Source: Shouchella shacheensis (lineage in GTDB: Bacteria > Bacillota > Bacilli > Bacillales > Bacillaceae_D). From it: 64,000 nt of DNA. The notes below the pieces were generated by a model. The model saw only the letters and a list, made by a program, of their open reading frames with translations. It had not been told where the DNA came from and ran no database searches. How positions within the stretch are numbered: the stretch's first letter is position 1; the number at the start of each line of letters is the position of its first letter. The DNA is taken from positions 22,296 to 86,295 of the forward strand of contig NZ_LLYY01000017.1 in the NCBI RefSeq assembly GCF_001484965.1, given 5' to 3'. Positions 1-9,100 of the stretch are shown in pieces. A program made the translations under genes and the position numbers.

Positions 1-1
1 A

Positions 2-133
2 GCCATTCTTTGCGGCGTTTGTAAGACCGAACATTCCATAGAGACGTACATGCATGTGCACGCCTGCCCTGAGTGCGGGGTCCCTTTTAACGAGAACTGT
101 GCCTTTCACTACCCGCTGTATTTTGATGTATGA
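2..133 (+). CDS. C-terminal end of a zinc-ribbon-like protein (5' truncated by window edge)
   Basis: An open frame runs in from the left edge and stops at 131-133. The visible 43 residues contain two CxxC pairs (CGVC and CPEC) and a later Cys and His (CAFHY), spaced like a small zinc ribbon. The start and most of the protein lie outside the window, so the family cannot be named. It is convergent with ypjC and shares the bidirectional terminator at 251-288. Function unknown. Confidence 0.5.
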   Translation, partial: AILCGVCKTEHSIETYMHVHACPECGVPFNENCAFHYPLYFDV

Positions 134-250
134 GGCTGTTCGCTTTCAAAGCGTCTGGTCGTGAACAATATAAATTTCATTTACCGTACAAGTATAGGTA
201 AATCAAAATCCTGTCTCCTCAGCACAAGAGGGGCTGCCAAATCCCCATAC

Positions 251-288
251 AAAAATCCGTGAGAGTCGAGCTGTTCTCACGGATTTTT
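251..288. terminator. Bidirectional intrinsic terminator
   Basis: A stem of AAAAATCCGTGAGA pairs with TCTCACGGATTTTT around a short loop. T runs flank it on both strands, so it can end both the rightward partial gene and the leftward ypjC. Confidence 0.85.
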
Positions 289-312
289 CGCTTATTCAAG
301 AATTAAAGGCAT

Positions 313-1182
313 TTATCGTTCGTCTTGCAATGGTTTCTTCTGATCATCTAGCGTGAACCCTTCCCCGTGAACATCCTGCACATCATTGATTGTCAAAAAC
401 GCGCTCGGATCAATTTTGTGCACGGTGTTTCGAAAACGAATAATTTCGTTTCTGGCAACGACGCAGTAGAGAATCTCCTTGTCCGCACCGGTGAACGTCC
501 CTTTTCCTTGCAAGGTCGTAGCACCGCGCCCCATCTCACGTAAAATCGCATCCGAAATTTCCGGCATTCGCTCCGATATGACGAAAGCTGCTTTTGCGGA
601 ATAGGCCCCTTGTTGAATGAAGTCGATGACCTTGGCCGCAATAAACACATAGACGAGTGTGTACATCGCTTCATGTAGCTCCAAGTAGAGGAGAGAGACG
701 ATAATCACGCAGGAGTCAAAAACAAAGAAGGTGCGACCGATGCTCCAGCCAAAGTAACGGAGGCAGAGTTTGGCGATAATATCAGCCCCGCCTGTTGTCC
801 CGCCGAAACGAAACACGAGTCCGAGGCCGGCACCGACGATCGCGCCTGCAAAAAGTGCGGCGAGCATGAGGTCCCCGTATAATTCAAACACCGACGGAAT
901 TCGTTGAAAGAGATCCAGAAAGACCGATAGGCTCAAGGTGCCAATGAGCGTATAGATAAACGTCGTTCGTCCAAGCATTTTCCATCCAATAAAAAAGAGC
1001 GGAATGTTAATCACGAGGTTGGAGATCGCCGGGTTAATTGAAAACAAAAAGAAGAGCAAAAGCGTAATCCCGGTGACGCCCCCATCCGCGAGGTTGTGAG
1101 CCATATTGAAGTACACGAGACCAAACGACATCATCGCCGTTCCGAGCAGTATAAAGAGAACATTTTTAGCGTGCTTTGCCAC
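313..1182 (-). CDS. ypjC: YitT/YpjC family membrane protein
   Basis: This 289-residue protein has five or six hydrophobic segments in the first 190 residues, then a soluble C-terminal part of about 80 residues (VISERMPEISDAIL onward) that matches the DUF2179 type found at the end of YitT proteins. Gly-rich loops (GGVTG, GGTTGGADI) are typical of the family. Its transport substrate is not known. It lies directly before ypjD-dapB as in B. subtilis but points the opposite way. An AGGGGGGA Shine-Dalgarno sequence precedes the ATG. Family assignment is firm; function is not. Confidence 0.85.
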   Translation of the reverse strand: MAKHAKNVLFILLGTAMMSFGLVYFNMAHNLADGGVTGITLLLFFLFSINPAISNLVINIPLFFIGWKMLGRTTFIYTLIGTLSLSVFLDLFQRIPSVFELYGDLMLAALFAGAIVGAGLGLVFRFGGTTGGADIIAKLCLRYFGWSIGRTFFVFDSCVIIVSLLYLELHEAMYTLVYVFIAAKVIDFIQQGAYSAKAAFVISERMPEISDAILREMGRGATTLQGKGTFTGADKEILYCVVARNEIIRFRNTVHKIDPSAFLTINDVQDVHGEGFTLDDQKKPLQDER

Positions 1183-1297
1183 GTAACATCCCCCCTTTCC
1201 TATTTGCTGTTCGTTCCTCTCAATTTCCCTGCCTTCTAGTGTACTCGTTTGCTAGGCAAAAAGAAACAACTCGAGGGTGGACTCCCTATCTTTACAA

Positions 1298-1326
1298 TTG
1301 CGAAAACCAGCGCTTTTCGCTACGAT
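1298..1326 (+). promoter_or_regulatory. Candidate sigma-A promoter for ypjD-dapB-mgsA
   Basis: TTGCGA at 1298-1303 and TACGAT at 1321-1326 are separated by exactly 17 bp. They lie 27 bp before the ypjD start and 115 bp from the divergent ypjC start. No other good promoter is seen in this gap. Confidence 0.5.
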
Positions 1327-1352
1327 AGAAGAGATGAAAGAGGTGATGCTTA

Positions 1353-1691
1353 GTGTCAAACGCGAAGACGATGGCCGCAATGCAAGAGGAAGTGGATGCT
1401 TACATTGGACAGTTCAAGGAAGGATATTTTAGCCCGCTGGCCATGATGGCAAGGTTAAGCGAAGAGCTTGGTGAGCTAGCCCGAGAGGTGAATCATTACT
1501 ACGGGGAAAAGCCGAAGAAAGCAACGGAAGAGGAAAAAACGATCGAACAGGAAGTAGGCGATATGCTTTTTGTTCTGATTTGTCTCGCCAACTCTTTACA
1601 TATTGACCTGGAAGAAGCGCATGGTTTAGTGATGCACAAATTCAACACTAGAGATAAAGATCGCTGGAGTAGAGTGGAGGAGGAGCAATGA
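1353..1691 (+). CDS. ypjD: MazG-like nucleotide pyrophosphohydrolase YpjD
   Basis: A 112-residue single-domain MazG-fold protein, expected to hydrolyse nucleoside triphosphates to monophosphate and pyrophosphate. The metal-binding helices show as EELGELAREV (about residues 30-39) and EVGDMLFVLICLAN (about 70-83), the EExxE and ExxD pattern of the family. The start is GTG with an AGAGGTGA Shine-Dalgarno just upstream. Its stop overlaps the dapB start by ATGA, so the two are translationally coupled. The natural substrate is unknown. Confidence 0.88.
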   Translation: MSNAKTMAAMQEEVDAYIGQFKEGYFSPLAMMARLSEELGELAREVNHYYGEKPKKATEEEKTIEQEVGDMLFVLICLANSLHIDLEEAHGLVMHKFNTRDKDRWSRVEEEQ

Positions 1692-2488
1692 ATACCATAA
1701 ACGTCGTTGTCGCAGGTCCGCGCGGAAATATGGGGAGGGAAGCAGTCTCCCTTGCGTTAGAAGAAGAAACGTTTACGCTTACGGCCGTGGTTGATTCAAA
1801 GAATGATGGAGCTACACTTTCAGACCTAGAAGGGCTGCCAAACGAAGATGTCCCGGTGTATACAGACGTAGCTCGTTGTCTATCCGAGCATGATGTAGAT
1901 GTGTTGCTTGATTTGACTGCGCCTAAATTCGGGCGGAAGCATATGGAAATTGCTTTCAGTCATGACGTGCGGCCCGTTGTCGGGACGACGGGCTTTTCGG
2001 AGACTGATATTGCCGAACTACGGACCCTATCTGAAGAAAAGGGACTTGGCGCGATTATCGCACCAAACTTCGCAATCGGCGCGATTTTGATGATGAAATT
2101 CTCGCAACTGGCTGCCCGTTATATGACCGATGTGGAAATTATCGAGCAGCATCATGATGGCAAGCTCGATGCTCCGTCTGGCACCGCCATAAAAACAGCG
2201 CAGCTGATTGCAGGGGAGCGGGACGAAAAGCGGCAAGGCCACCCGGAGGAAAAAGAAGAACTCCGTGGCGCTCGCGGGGCAGAGCTGGAGGGAATGCGCA
2301 TTCATAGCGTCCGCTTGCCTGGTCGCGTCGCTCACCAAGAAGTGATTTTTGGAGGTGTCGGGCAGACGCTCACGATTCGTCATGACTCTTTAAACCGGCA
2401 AAGCTTTATGCCGGGAGTGAAATTAGCCGTTGAGAAGGTGCTCACGCTTGAGACGCTCGTCTATGGACTTGAACACTTAATCGACTGA
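1688..2488 (+). CDS. dapB: 4-hydroxy-tetrahydrodipicolinate reductase
   Basis: DapB reduces the dapA product with NAD(P)H in the diaminopimelate branch of lysine synthesis, giving precursors for peptidoglycan and spore dipicolinate. The 266-residue length is normal. The N-terminal Rossmann motif GPRGNMG is at about residues 10-16. The catalytic and substrate-binding segment [13 protein letters not shown] is at about 154-166. GTTGF (about 99-103) and APNFAIG (about 124-130) are also conserved. It sits between ypjD and mgsA as in B. subtilis. The dapA gene lies elsewhere in this window (49901-50797). Confidence 0.96.
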   Translation: MNTINVVVAGPRGNMGREAVSLALEEETFTLTAVVDSKNDGATLSDLEGLPNEDVPVYTDVARCLSEHDVDVLLDLTAPKFGRKHMEIAFSHDVRPVVGTTGFSETDIAELRTLSEEKGLGAIIAPNFAIGAILMMKFSQLAARYMTDVEIIEQHHDGKLDAPSGTAIKTAQLIAGERDEKRQGHPEEKEELRGARGAELEGMRIHSVRLPGRVAHQEVIFGGVGQTLTIRHDSLNRQSFMPGVKLAVEKVLTLETLVYGLEHLID

Positions 2489-2504
2489 TGAGGAGGCGAA
2501 GGGG

Positions 2505-2918
2505 ATGAAAATTGCACTGATTGCGCACGACAAGAAGAAAAAGGAAATGGTGGATTTTTGTATCGCCTATAAGGATATTCTCACCGAACACGACCTTTAC
2601 GGGACAGGGACAACGGGCACACGGGTCACGGAAGCAGCAGCGCTCACAGTCACCCGCTTTAAGTCAGGTCCGCTTGGGGGAGATCAGCAAATCGGCGCCC
2701 TGGTGGCGGAGAACCAGTTTGATTTGATCTTGTTTTTCCGTGATCCGTTAACGGCTCAACCTCATGAGCCGGATGTTACGGCGTTAATTCGTCTGTGCGA
2801 CGTGCAGTGTGTCCCTCTTGCAACGAATATTGGTACGGCTGAAGTGTTGATTAAAGGACTAGCACGTGGGGATTTTCAGTTTCGCGAAACGATGCATGAG
2901 CAAGAAGAAACGTGTTAG
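2505..2918 (+). CDS. mgsA: Methylglyoxal synthase
   Basis: MgsA converts dihydroxyacetone phosphate to methylglyoxal and phosphate, a bypass of lower glycolysis. The 137-residue protein has the family landmarks: [10 protein letters not shown] at the N-terminus, GTGTTGTR for phosphate binding (about 34-41), [11 protein letters not shown] with the catalytic aspartate (about 53-63), and FFRDP (about 77-81). A strong GAGGCGAAGGGG Shine-Dalgarno precedes the ATG. It is 16 bp after dapB and probably cotranscribed; the terminator at 2934-2978 ends the unit. Confidence 0.96.
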   Translation: MKIALIAHDKKKKEMVDFCIAYKDILTEHDLYGTGTTGTRVTEAAALTVTRFKSGPLGGDQQIGALVAENQFDLILFFRDPLTAQPHEPDVTALIRLCDVQCVPLATNIGTAEVLIKGLARGDFQFRETMHEQEETC

Positions 2919-2933
2919 CAACAGGAAATAGGC

Positions 2934-2978
2934 ACGGCAATCTCGGTTTTCTCGCGGAACCGGGGTTGCCGTTTTTTT
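2934..2978 (+). terminator. Intrinsic terminator after mgsA
   Basis: A GC-rich stem begins ACGGCAA and closes with TTGCCGT, followed by a run of seven T. It separates the dapB unit from the bshB1 operon. Confidence 0.85.
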
Positions 2979-3052
2979 AGGACGGGATCTTCGTTAAGAA
3001 TTCACACCATTCAAAAGAGGAAGCCTGTCTGTGAGGTAACGAGGCGGAATTA

Positions 3053-3061
3053 TGCTATAAT
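3053..3061 (+). promoter_or_regulatory. Extended -10 promoter for the bshB1-bshA-cca-birA operon
   Basis: TG-C-TATAAT is a consensus extended -10 element. No convincing -35 is seen, which is common for extended -10 promoters. Transcription would start near 3068, leaving a leader of about 100 nt before the chosen bshB1 start. Confidence 0.6.
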
Positions 3062-3168
3062 GTACGGGAAAAGTGGCGGATGTAAGTATAATGCGGCAGC
3101 CAAGAAGACGCAAAAAATTATTGAATGGATTTCCACCATACATAAAAAAGGAAAAGGAGCTGAGGCCG

Positions 3169-3876
3169 TTGAACCTTCAGCAGCTGGATATTCTCGCGTT
3201 TGGCGCCCACCCGGATGACGTGGAAATTGGCATGGCAGGAACGCTGGCCACGTATGTGAATGATGGGTATCGGGTTGGTCTTTGCGCGTTGACAAAAGCG
3301 GAGCTCTCGTCAAACGGCTCGGTGGAAGCGAGGCAGAAGGAAGCGGAGCGGGCGGCAGAGGCCATTGGCGCCTCTCGTTTCCAGTTTTCTTTCTCGGATC
3401 GTGGCTTGCCATCAGTCACGCCAAACGAGCTTGCGCAGGTGGTGGCGCTGATCCGCAAGACCCGGCCGAGGCTTGTGTTTGCGCCAGAAGGGGACCGGCA
3501 TCCTGATCACGGAGAATGCGGGGAGCTCGTTCGTGAAGCCGTGTTTAACGCCGGGATTCGTCGGTATCAGACACCGGAGAGCGAAGTCGCTCACAAACCA
3601 GAAGCGCTGTTTACATATTTTATTAACGGTTACGGACGACCTGATTTTGTTGTTGATATTACAAAGGTCCAAGATAAAAAGCGCGAAGCACTTCAGGCCT
3701 ATAAAAGTCAATTTCAACCAATAGAGGGCGTCTCCACGCCGCTTACCGATGATTACATCGAGGCCGTCGAAGCGAGAGACAAACTCTTCGGAAAAGAAGT
3801 CGGTGTTGCGGCGGCAGAAGGGTTCTGCTCCCGCCTGCCGCTTCTTATGGGGAATTTACTTGAAAGGAACGACTGA
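3169..3876 (+). CDS. bshB1: N-acetylglucosaminyl-malate deacetylase, bacillithiol synthesis
   Basis: BshB1 removes the acetyl group from GlcNAc-malate, the second step of bacillithiol synthesis. The zinc-binding motif HPDDVE is at about residues 14-19 and the second motif HPDHGECGE near 110, as in the LmbE/PIG-L family. A longer reading from 3073 is possible, but it would start within about 5 nt of the predicted transcript start with no Shine-Dalgarno. TTG at 3169 has AAGGAG nine bases upstream and gives 235 residues, close to the B. subtilis protein. bshA follows after 2 bp, so the two pathway steps are coupled. Confidence 0.93.
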   Translation: MNLQQLDILAFGAHPDDVEIGMAGTLATYVNDGYRVGLCALTKAELSSNGSVEARQKEAERAAEAIGASRFQFSFSDRGLPSVTPNELAQVVALIRKTRPRLVFAPEGDRHPDHGECGELVREAVFNAGIRRYQTPESEVAHKPEALFTYFINGYGRPDFVVDITKVQDKKREALQAYKSQFQPIEGVSTPLTDDYIEAVEARDKLFGKEVGVAAAEGFCSRLPLLMGNLLERND

Positions 3877-3878
3877 CA

Positions 3879-5027
3879 TTGAAGAAGAAACGAATCGGCA
3901 TCAGCTGTTATCCGACCGTTGGTGGCTCTGGCGTCGTGGCGACGGAGCTTGGAAAACAGCTCGCTTCAAGAGGGCATGAAGTTCACTTTATCACATCGAA
4001 CGTTCCGTTTCGCCTTGATGATAAAGTCTACCCGAATATCTTTTATCATGAAGTCGAGGTGAACCAGTACTCGGTCTTCCAGCATCCGCCTTATGATTTA
4101 ACGCTCGCCAGCAAAATGGCGGACGTGATCCGCACAAAGGAGTTAGACTTTCTGCATGTTCACTATGCGGTGCCGCACGCGGTTTGTGCGATTCTGGCAA
4201 AGCAAATGAGCGGACGTGAGGTCAAAATCATGACGACGCTGCATGGGACGGACATTACCGTTCTTGGCTGGGACCCCTCGCTAAGACAGCTTATTCGTTT
4301 TGGGATTGAGGAGTCGGATCTGGTCACTGCTGTGTCGCAAGATTTAGTTAGGCAAACGAAGGAACTGGTTGAGACCGACAAGTCGATTGAGACCGTCTAT
4401 AATTTTATCGATGAGAGCGAGTATTACCCGAAGCCTGTGGAGGGCCTTAAAGACTGGTACAACATCGACGAAGATGAGGATGTGTTGATTCACATTTCCA
4501 ATTTCCGTCCCGTTAAGCGGATCACAGACATTATTAACAGCTTCTATTTGATTCAACAACAGCGCAAGGCCAAGCTCCTCCTCATTGGCAACGGTCCGGA
4601 AGTCCCCGTTGCCCGTCAACGAATCGCAGAGCTTGGCGTTGAGGACCGTGTGCTCCTGCTTGGCAATCAAAAGCATATCGCTGAGCTGCTATCGATGAGT
4701 GATTTAATGCTCTTGCTTAGCGAGAAAGAAAGTTTCGGGCTTGTGGCGCTGGAAGCAATGGCCTGCGGTGTGCCAGTGATTGGTACGAAAGTCGGGGGGA
4801 TTCCTGAGGTGATTGAAGACGGCGTGAGCGGCTACTTGTGTGAGCTTGGCGATACCGAGTGTGTGGCCACACGGGCGGTAGAGCTTCTGAAAAACAAGAA
4901 AAAGCTTGCGGACTTCCGCGAAGCGGCGCTTGAGTGCGTAAAGACCACGTTTTACTCTCAGTATGTTGTCAGCCAGTATGAGCGCTTGTACGAAAAAATG
5001 TTAGAACAAAGCGAGGAAGAAACATGA
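3879..5027 (+). CDS. bshA: N-acetyl-alpha-D-glucosaminyl L-malate synthase BshA
   Basis: BshA is the glycosyltransferase that joins GlcNAc from UDP-GlcNAc to L-malate, the first committed step of bacillithiol synthesis. The 382-residue protein is a GT-B, family 4 enzyme. It starts with GISCYPTVGGSGVVATELG (about residues 6-24), has HGTDITVLG near 118, and the nucleotide-binding E-x7-E segment ESFGLVALEAMACGVP near 287. The start is TTG. Its stop overlaps the cca start by ATGA. Confidence 0.96.
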   Translation: MKKKRIGISCYPTVGGSGVVATELGKQLASRGHEVHFITSNVPFRLDDKVYPNIFYHEVEVNQYSVFQHPPYDLTLASKMADVIRTKELDFLHVHYAVPHAVCAILAKQMSGREVKIMTTLHGTDITVLGWDPSLRQLIRFGIEESDLVTAVSQDLVRQTKELVETDKSIETVYNFIDESEYYPKPVEGLKDWYNIDEDEDVLIHISNFRPVKRITDIINSFYLIQQQRKAKLLLIGNGPEVPVARQRIAELGVEDRVLLLGNQKHIAELLSMSDLMLLLSEKESFGLVALEAMACGVPVIGTKVGGIPEVIEDGVSGYLCELGDTECVATRAVELLKNKKKLADFREAALECVKTTFYSQYVVSQYERLYEKMLEQSEEET

Positions 5028-6151
5028 CGTGGGTCCAGGCGATCCCAATCCTTAAAAAACTTGAGGAATCGGGGCATAGCGCTTACGTCGTCGGCGGGGC
5101 GGTGCGTGATTTTTTGCTCCAGCGACCGATCACAGATGTAGATGTCGCCTCGAGCGCAGCGGCTGACGAAGTACGGAGAATCTTTCCAAAAACCGTGCAA
5201 ATGAACAACAATCATGAGACAGTGCTGCTTTTTCATAACGGCATTCAGGCAGAGGTGACGACGCTGCGCGGGCGTGAGCTGAAAGAGGATTTACAGCACA
5301 GGGATCTCACGATTAATGCTCTCGCCATGGATGTGCATGGGGAGCTGATCGATCCAACAGGTGGTCAAGTGGATCTAGAGCAGGGGCTGCTGCGAGCCTA
5401 TGATCCTGCCCGGAGCTTTGCCGATGATCCGCTGCGCTTGCTTAGGGTGGCTCGTTTTCACAGTGAGCTAGGCTTTGCCGTTGATCCTTTGCTTAAAAGA
5501 GAGATGACTCAGTTTGCAGAAACGATCGCGACAGTGGCCAAGGAACGAGTGGTGAAGGAGCTGTGGCAGCTGTTGGCAGGGAGCGGCGTGCAAGGAGCGC
5601 TTTCTTTGCTTTGTGAAACAGGGGTGGGCCTTTATTTGCCGGGACTCCGCCTCGGGGACGTTGAGCTAAAAAAACTGCAAACGATTCCGTCCGTGCACTG
5701 GGAGAGTGAATGTCGCTCGTGGGCAGAGCTGCTTGTAAGCCTTCGTTCTGCGGATGCCCTCTCGGAACTCCCTCTTGCCAATAAAACCAAGCAGGTGGGG
5801 CAGCAAATCTGGAGAATGTACCAACATCGGATGAGAGCGGCGCTTGATGATGGGTCGCTTTATGAGAACGGGCTTGAGGTGGCCGTACTTACCGAAGAGA
5901 TAAGGAAGGACCGCGGGCTTCAAGCACTACGGGCGGCTGATGTTAAAGCACAGTTTGATTCCTTGCCAATTACTCGTCGCTCAGAGCTCGCGATCAGCGG
6001 CAAGGATCTTCTGAACGCTTGTCAGGATCAGCCAGGGCCTTGGCTCGCCGAAGCACTGGCGTTTGCCGAATATGCGGTCGTAACAAGGCAATTGGAAAAT
6101 AAGCGTGAGTTGCTGCTTAAGGCTGCGCTAAAGGAGGTGGGGAGACATTGA
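5024..6151 (+). CDS. cca: CCA tRNA nucleotidyltransferase
   Basis: This enzyme adds or repairs the 3' CCA end of tRNAs without a template. The 375-residue class II enzyme shows GGAVRD (about 23-28), the metal-binding DVDVAS (about 38-43), RDLTINALAMD (about 90-100) and DDPLRLLRVARF (about 129-140). Gram-positive cca genes of this type act as full CCA-adding enzymes. ATGA overlap with bshA and TTGA overlap with birA indicate a tightly coupled operon. Confidence 0.95.
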   Translation: MTWVQAIPILKKLEESGHSAYVVGGAVRDFLLQRPITDVDVASSAAADEVRRIFPKTVQMNNNHETVLLFHNGIQAEVTTLRGRELKEDLQHRDLTINALAMDVHGELIDPTGGQVDLEQGLLRAYDPARSFADDPLRLLRVARFHSELGFAVDPLLKREMTQFAETIATVAKERVVKELWQLLAGSGVQGALSLLCETGVGLYLPGLRLGDVELKKLQTIPSVHWESECRSWAELLVSLRSADALSELPLANKTKQVGQQIWRMYQHRMRAALDDGSLYENGLEVAVLTEEIRKDRGLQALRAADVKAQFDSLPITRRSELAISGKDLLNACQDQPGPWLAEALAFAEYAVVTRQLENKRELLLKAALKEVGRH

Positions 6152-7119
6152 AAGAACGACTGTTAATTCTGCTGGAAGAAGGGGAGTACGTCTCCGGTGA
6201 AGAGATGAGCAAAAAGTTAGGAGTCTCAAGAACGGCGGTTTGGAAGCAGCTTACGGCGCTTAGGGACCAAGGCTATACGTTTGAATCGGTTCCAAAACGG
6301 GGCTACCGGCTGACGGGACGGCCAGACACCATTCACGCCCACGATGTCGGAGCGTTTCTGAAGACAGAGCGGCTCGGGCGTGAGCTTCATTACTATGACA
6401 CGGTGAGTTCCACCCAGACGGTGGCCCACGAGTGGGCGAACAAAGGAGCCGTAGAAGGATCACTTGTGCTTGCCAACGAGCAGCAGGGAGGGCGCGGTAG
6501 GCTTGGACGTCCGTGGCAGTCAAAAAAAGGGACAAGCGTCTCGATGAGCTTGATTCTTCGCCCGCATATCGAACCTCACCGGGCGCCACAGCTAACACTT
6601 TTAGCCGCGGTAGCCATTACGCGGGCGATTGAGCAGGAGACAGGGCTTCGTTGTGACATTAAGTGGCCAAATGACATTTTGCTCGGAGGCAAAAAGCTGG
6701 TCGGGATTTTAACGGAGATGGCGGCAGATCCTGATTTTGTCCAGTTTGTGATTGTCGGAATGGGCGTGAACATTAACCAGCAGCAGGAGGACTTTACCGA
6801 AAAGATTGGAGACATTGCCACCTCCCTCTCTATAGAAGCGGGGCGAACGATCCAACGAGCAGCGCTTGTAGCCGCGATCGTAAACGAGTTTGAGTGGCTT
6901 TATGATGAATATGTCGACCATGGCTTTGTTCGGATTCGTCCGCTATGGGAAGCGCGTTCGATCAGCGTGAACACGTATCTGTACGCCCGAACTCCAAAAG
7001 AGGTCATTTACGGGTATTCGCTTGGGATCACGGATGAAGGGATTCTCCGCCTCAAAGACGAAAATGGTGCAGAACACTTTGTGTATTCCGCAGACATTGA
7101 ACTAGACAAAAGGACATAA
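6148..7119 (+). CDS. birA: Bifunctional biotin--protein ligase and biotin repressor
   Basis: BirA attaches biotin to acyl-CoA carboxylase carrier protein and represses biotin genes when charged. The N-terminal winged HTH (SGEEMSKKLGVSRTAVWKQL, about residues 16-35) shows that this is the regulatory form. The biotinyl-AMP site GRGRLGRPW is near 115-123, and KWPNDILLGGKKLVGIL is near 172-188. The start is TTG, overlapping the cca stop. No biotin operon is present in this window, so the targets lie elsewhere. Confidence 0.95.
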   Translation: MKERLLILLEEGEYVSGEEMSKKLGVSRTAVWKQLTALRDQGYTFESVPKRGYRLTGRPDTIHAHDVGAFLKTERLGRELHYYDTVSSTQTVAHEWANKGAVEGSLVLANEQQGGRGRLGRPWQSKKGTSVSMSLILRPHIEPHRAPQLTLLAAVAITRAIEQETGLRCDIKWPNDILLGGKKLVGILTEMAADPDFVQFVIVGMGVNINQQQEDFTEKIGDIATSLSIEAGRTIQRAALVAAIVNEFEWLYDEYVDHGFVRIRPLWEARSISVNTYLYARTPKEVIYGYSLGITDEGILRLKDENGAEHFVYSADIELDKRT

Positions 7120-7133
7120 CTCCATGCTATACT
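7103..7133 (+). promoter_or_regulatory. Candidate promoter for panBCD (inside the 3' end of birA)
   Basis: TG-C-TATACT at 7125-7133 is an extended -10. A weak -35 (TAGACA, 7103-7108) lies 19 bp upstream. Transcription would begin near 7139, giving a leader of about 215 nt before panB. Confidence 0.5.
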
Positions 7134-7138
7134 GAAAG

Positions 7139-7309
7139 GGCAAGGGCTGTATCTGTGAGAACGGCACCGAAATGGGAAAGAACGCTTGAGGCTTGCTGCG
7201 TGGATCCACGTTGGACCGGGACAGCATAAAAGCGCGTGCATGAATGTTCGACCTTTACACACACGCTACCTCTCTGCCTTCTTTCTCTTGGAAAGAAGGC
7301 TTCTTTTTC
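7139..7309 (+). promoter_or_regulatory. Structured panB leader ending in an intrinsic terminator (candidate attenuator or pan-type RNA)
   Basis: No ORF explains this stretch. It contains a self-complementary CGTGGATCCACG at about 7198-7209 framed by TGCTG and CAGCA. It ends in a perfect 10-bp hairpin, GCCTTCTTTC/GAAAGAAGGC (7276-7300), followed by a T-rich tail, 56 nt before the panB start. A terminator inside a 5' leader is the usual layout of a riboswitch or attenuator. A pan RNA motif is known upstream of pantothenate genes in Firmicutes; I cannot confirm a match by eye. Confidence 0.5.
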
Positions 7310-7355
7310 GTTGTTTCGTGCAGTTCAACGAACACATTGAACTGGAGGGAGAAAC

Positions 7356-8192
7356 GTGAAGACAACCGCAACGTTTCAAAAGATGAAGCAAGAAAAGGAA
7401 CCGATTGCTATGCTTACCGCCTACGATGCTCCGTCGGCGGCGCTTGCGGAGAAAGCAGGTGTTGATTTGCTTTTAGTAGGGGACTCGCTAGGCATGGTCG
7501 TGCTTGGCTATGACTCCACGATTCCTGTGACGCTCGATGATATGGTGTTGCACACCAAAGCCGCCAAACGTGGCGCCAGGGAAACGTTTATTGTGACCGA
7601 CATGCCCTTTTTTACGTACCAAGCCGATTTCAGGGAAACAGCGAACAATGCACGCCGTTTGGTTCAAGAAGCCGGAGCAGACGCGGTGAAGCTGGAAGGT
7701 GGGACGGAGATCGCTCAGACCGTCAGGCAGCTTGTTGCTGCTGGCGTGCCGGTAATGGGGCATCTTGGGCTAACCCCACAGTCTGTCGCCGTGCTTGGCG
7801 GCTATAAGGTTCAGGGAAAAGCCGCTGAAGAAGCGAAAGCGCTTCTTCAGGAGGCGAGAGCGCTTGAGGAAGCAGGAGCGTTTGCCGTTGTGCTCGAATG
7901 TGTCCCACGTCAACTAGGGGCACTTGTTGCACAGACGCTTAACATTCCGGTGATTGGCATCGGTGCTGGAGCCGAGACGGATGGGCAGGTGCTTGTCTAC
8001 CATGATGTCATCGGCTATGAATCGGAACGAGTGGCCAAGTTTGTCAAGCAATACGTCCACATCTCCCATCAGATTCAAGAAGGGCTCACGGCGTATGTAG
8101 ACGAGGTGAAGCAGCGTGCCTTTCCAGAGCTTGCCCAGACGTATACGATGAAGGACGAAGCGCGTCTTAGCCTGTACGGAGGTCGCTCATGA
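7356..8192 (+). CDS. panB: 3-methyl-2-oxobutanoate hydroxymethyltransferase
   Basis: PanB transfers a hydroxymethyl group from methylene-tetrahydrofolate to 2-ketoisovalerate, making ketopantoate for coenzyme A synthesis. The 278-residue protein shows LTAYDAPSA (about 21-29), [17 protein letters not shown] (about 41-57), and KLEGG (about 112-116). Start is GTG with GGAGGG six bases upstream. Its stop overlaps the panC start by ATGA. Expression is probably controlled by the leader and terminator at 7139-7309. Confidence 0.96.
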   Translation: MKTTATFQKMKQEKEPIAMLTAYDAPSAALAEKAGVDLLLVGDSLGMVVLGYDSTIPVTLDDMVLHTKAAKRGARETFIVTDMPFFTYQADFRETANNARRLVQEAGADAVKLEGGTEIAQTVRQLVAAGVPVMGHLGLTPQSVAVLGGYKVQGKAAEEAKALLQEARALEEAGAFAVVLECVPRQLGALVAQTLNIPVIGIGAGAETDGQVLVYHDVIGYESERVAKFVKQYVHISHQIQEGLTAYVDEVKQRAFPELAQTYTMKDEARLSLYGGRS

Positions 8193-9100
8193 TGATGATT
8201 GTGAGAACGAGGGCAGAGCTTGAGCGAGCGCTCTCAAGCATTCGAGAAAAAGGCGCTTCCATCGGTCTCGTACCGACGATGGGTGCTTTGCATGAAGGGC
8301 ATCTTTCGTTAATTAAAAAAGCAAAAGCGGAAAACGAGTTTGTTGCCATCAGTATTTTTGTCAACCCGCTCCAGTTTGCTCCAGAAGAAGATTTCGACTC
8401 CTACCCGCGTGATTTCGAACGAGACAGAGTGCTCGCTGAGAGGGCCGGCTGTGACTTGATTTTTCATCCCTCGGTGGAGGAAATGTATCCAAGTGAGCCG
8501 ATGCAGATCGTCCACGTGCAAAAGGGAGCGGGCGTTCTTTGCGGCAAAAGCCGCCCCGGTCACTTTGACGGTGTGGCGACTGTTGTCTTGAAGCTGTTTG
8601 GTCTCTTTCGGCCAACAAGAGCGTATTTCGGGCAAAAGGATGCGCAGCAAGTAGCGATTATCACTCAGCTGGTGCGGGAATTTTATGTGCCGATTGAAGT
8701 GGTAGCGGCACCGACCGTGAGGGAAGAAGACGGGCTTGCGAGAAGTTCGCGCAACGTCCGTTTAACACCTGAGGAGAGGGCGGAAGCGCCGCGCTTATCC
8801 CAGGCTTTACAAAAGGCAAAAAGGGCCGTCGAGACCGGGGAACAAAAGCGTACCTCGCTTGTCTCCATTGTAGAGGAGGAGCTTCAACAGTTCAGGCATG
8901 GCGCCATTGATTACGTTGAAGCACTGAGCTATCCAGAGCTGCACGAACAGGAGGAGCTAAGTGGCCAAGCGATCATCGCTCTTGCTTACCAGTTTTCCAA
9001 GGTCCGCTTAATCGACCACATCCTGGTAGAGGTACGTACAGAGAAACGGGGGGATGCAAATGTTTCGAACGATGATGAAAGCAAAGTTGCATCGTGCTAG
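8189..9100 (+). CDS. panC: Pantothenate synthetase (pantoate--beta-alanine ligase)
   Basis: PanC joins pantoate and beta-alanine using ATP. The 303-residue protein has [14 protein letters not shown] with the HxGH nucleotide-binding signature (about 29-42), FVNPLQF (about 56-62), and YFGQKDAQQ (about 148-156) with SSRN near 185. The first ATG of three in a row has GGAGG six bases upstream. The end overlaps panD by about 40 bp, an unusual but consistent feature of this compact operon. Confidence 0.96.
   Translation: MMMIVRTRAELERALSSIREKGASIGLVPTMGALHEGHLSLIKKAKAENEFVAISIFVNPLQFAPEEDFDSYPRDFERDRVLAERAGCDLIFHPSVEEMYPSEPMQIVHVQKGAGVLCGKSRPGHFDGVATVVLKLFGLFRPTRAYFGQKDAQQVAIITQLVREFYVPIEVVAAPTVREEDGLARSSRNVRLTPEERAEAPRLSQALQKAKRAVETGEQKRTSLVSIVEEELQQFRHGAIDYVEALSYPELHEQEELSGQAIIALAYQFSKVRLIDHILVEVRTEKRGDANVSNDDESKVASC

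Noticed and set aside
3073..3168. An N-terminal extension of BshB1 by 32 codons
   Set aside because: The start would be at the predicted transcript start without a ribosome site, and the shorter form matches the usual length.
7139..7309. A T-box leader before panB
   Set aside because: The conserved T-box core (GGGTGG-ACCGCG type) is not present.
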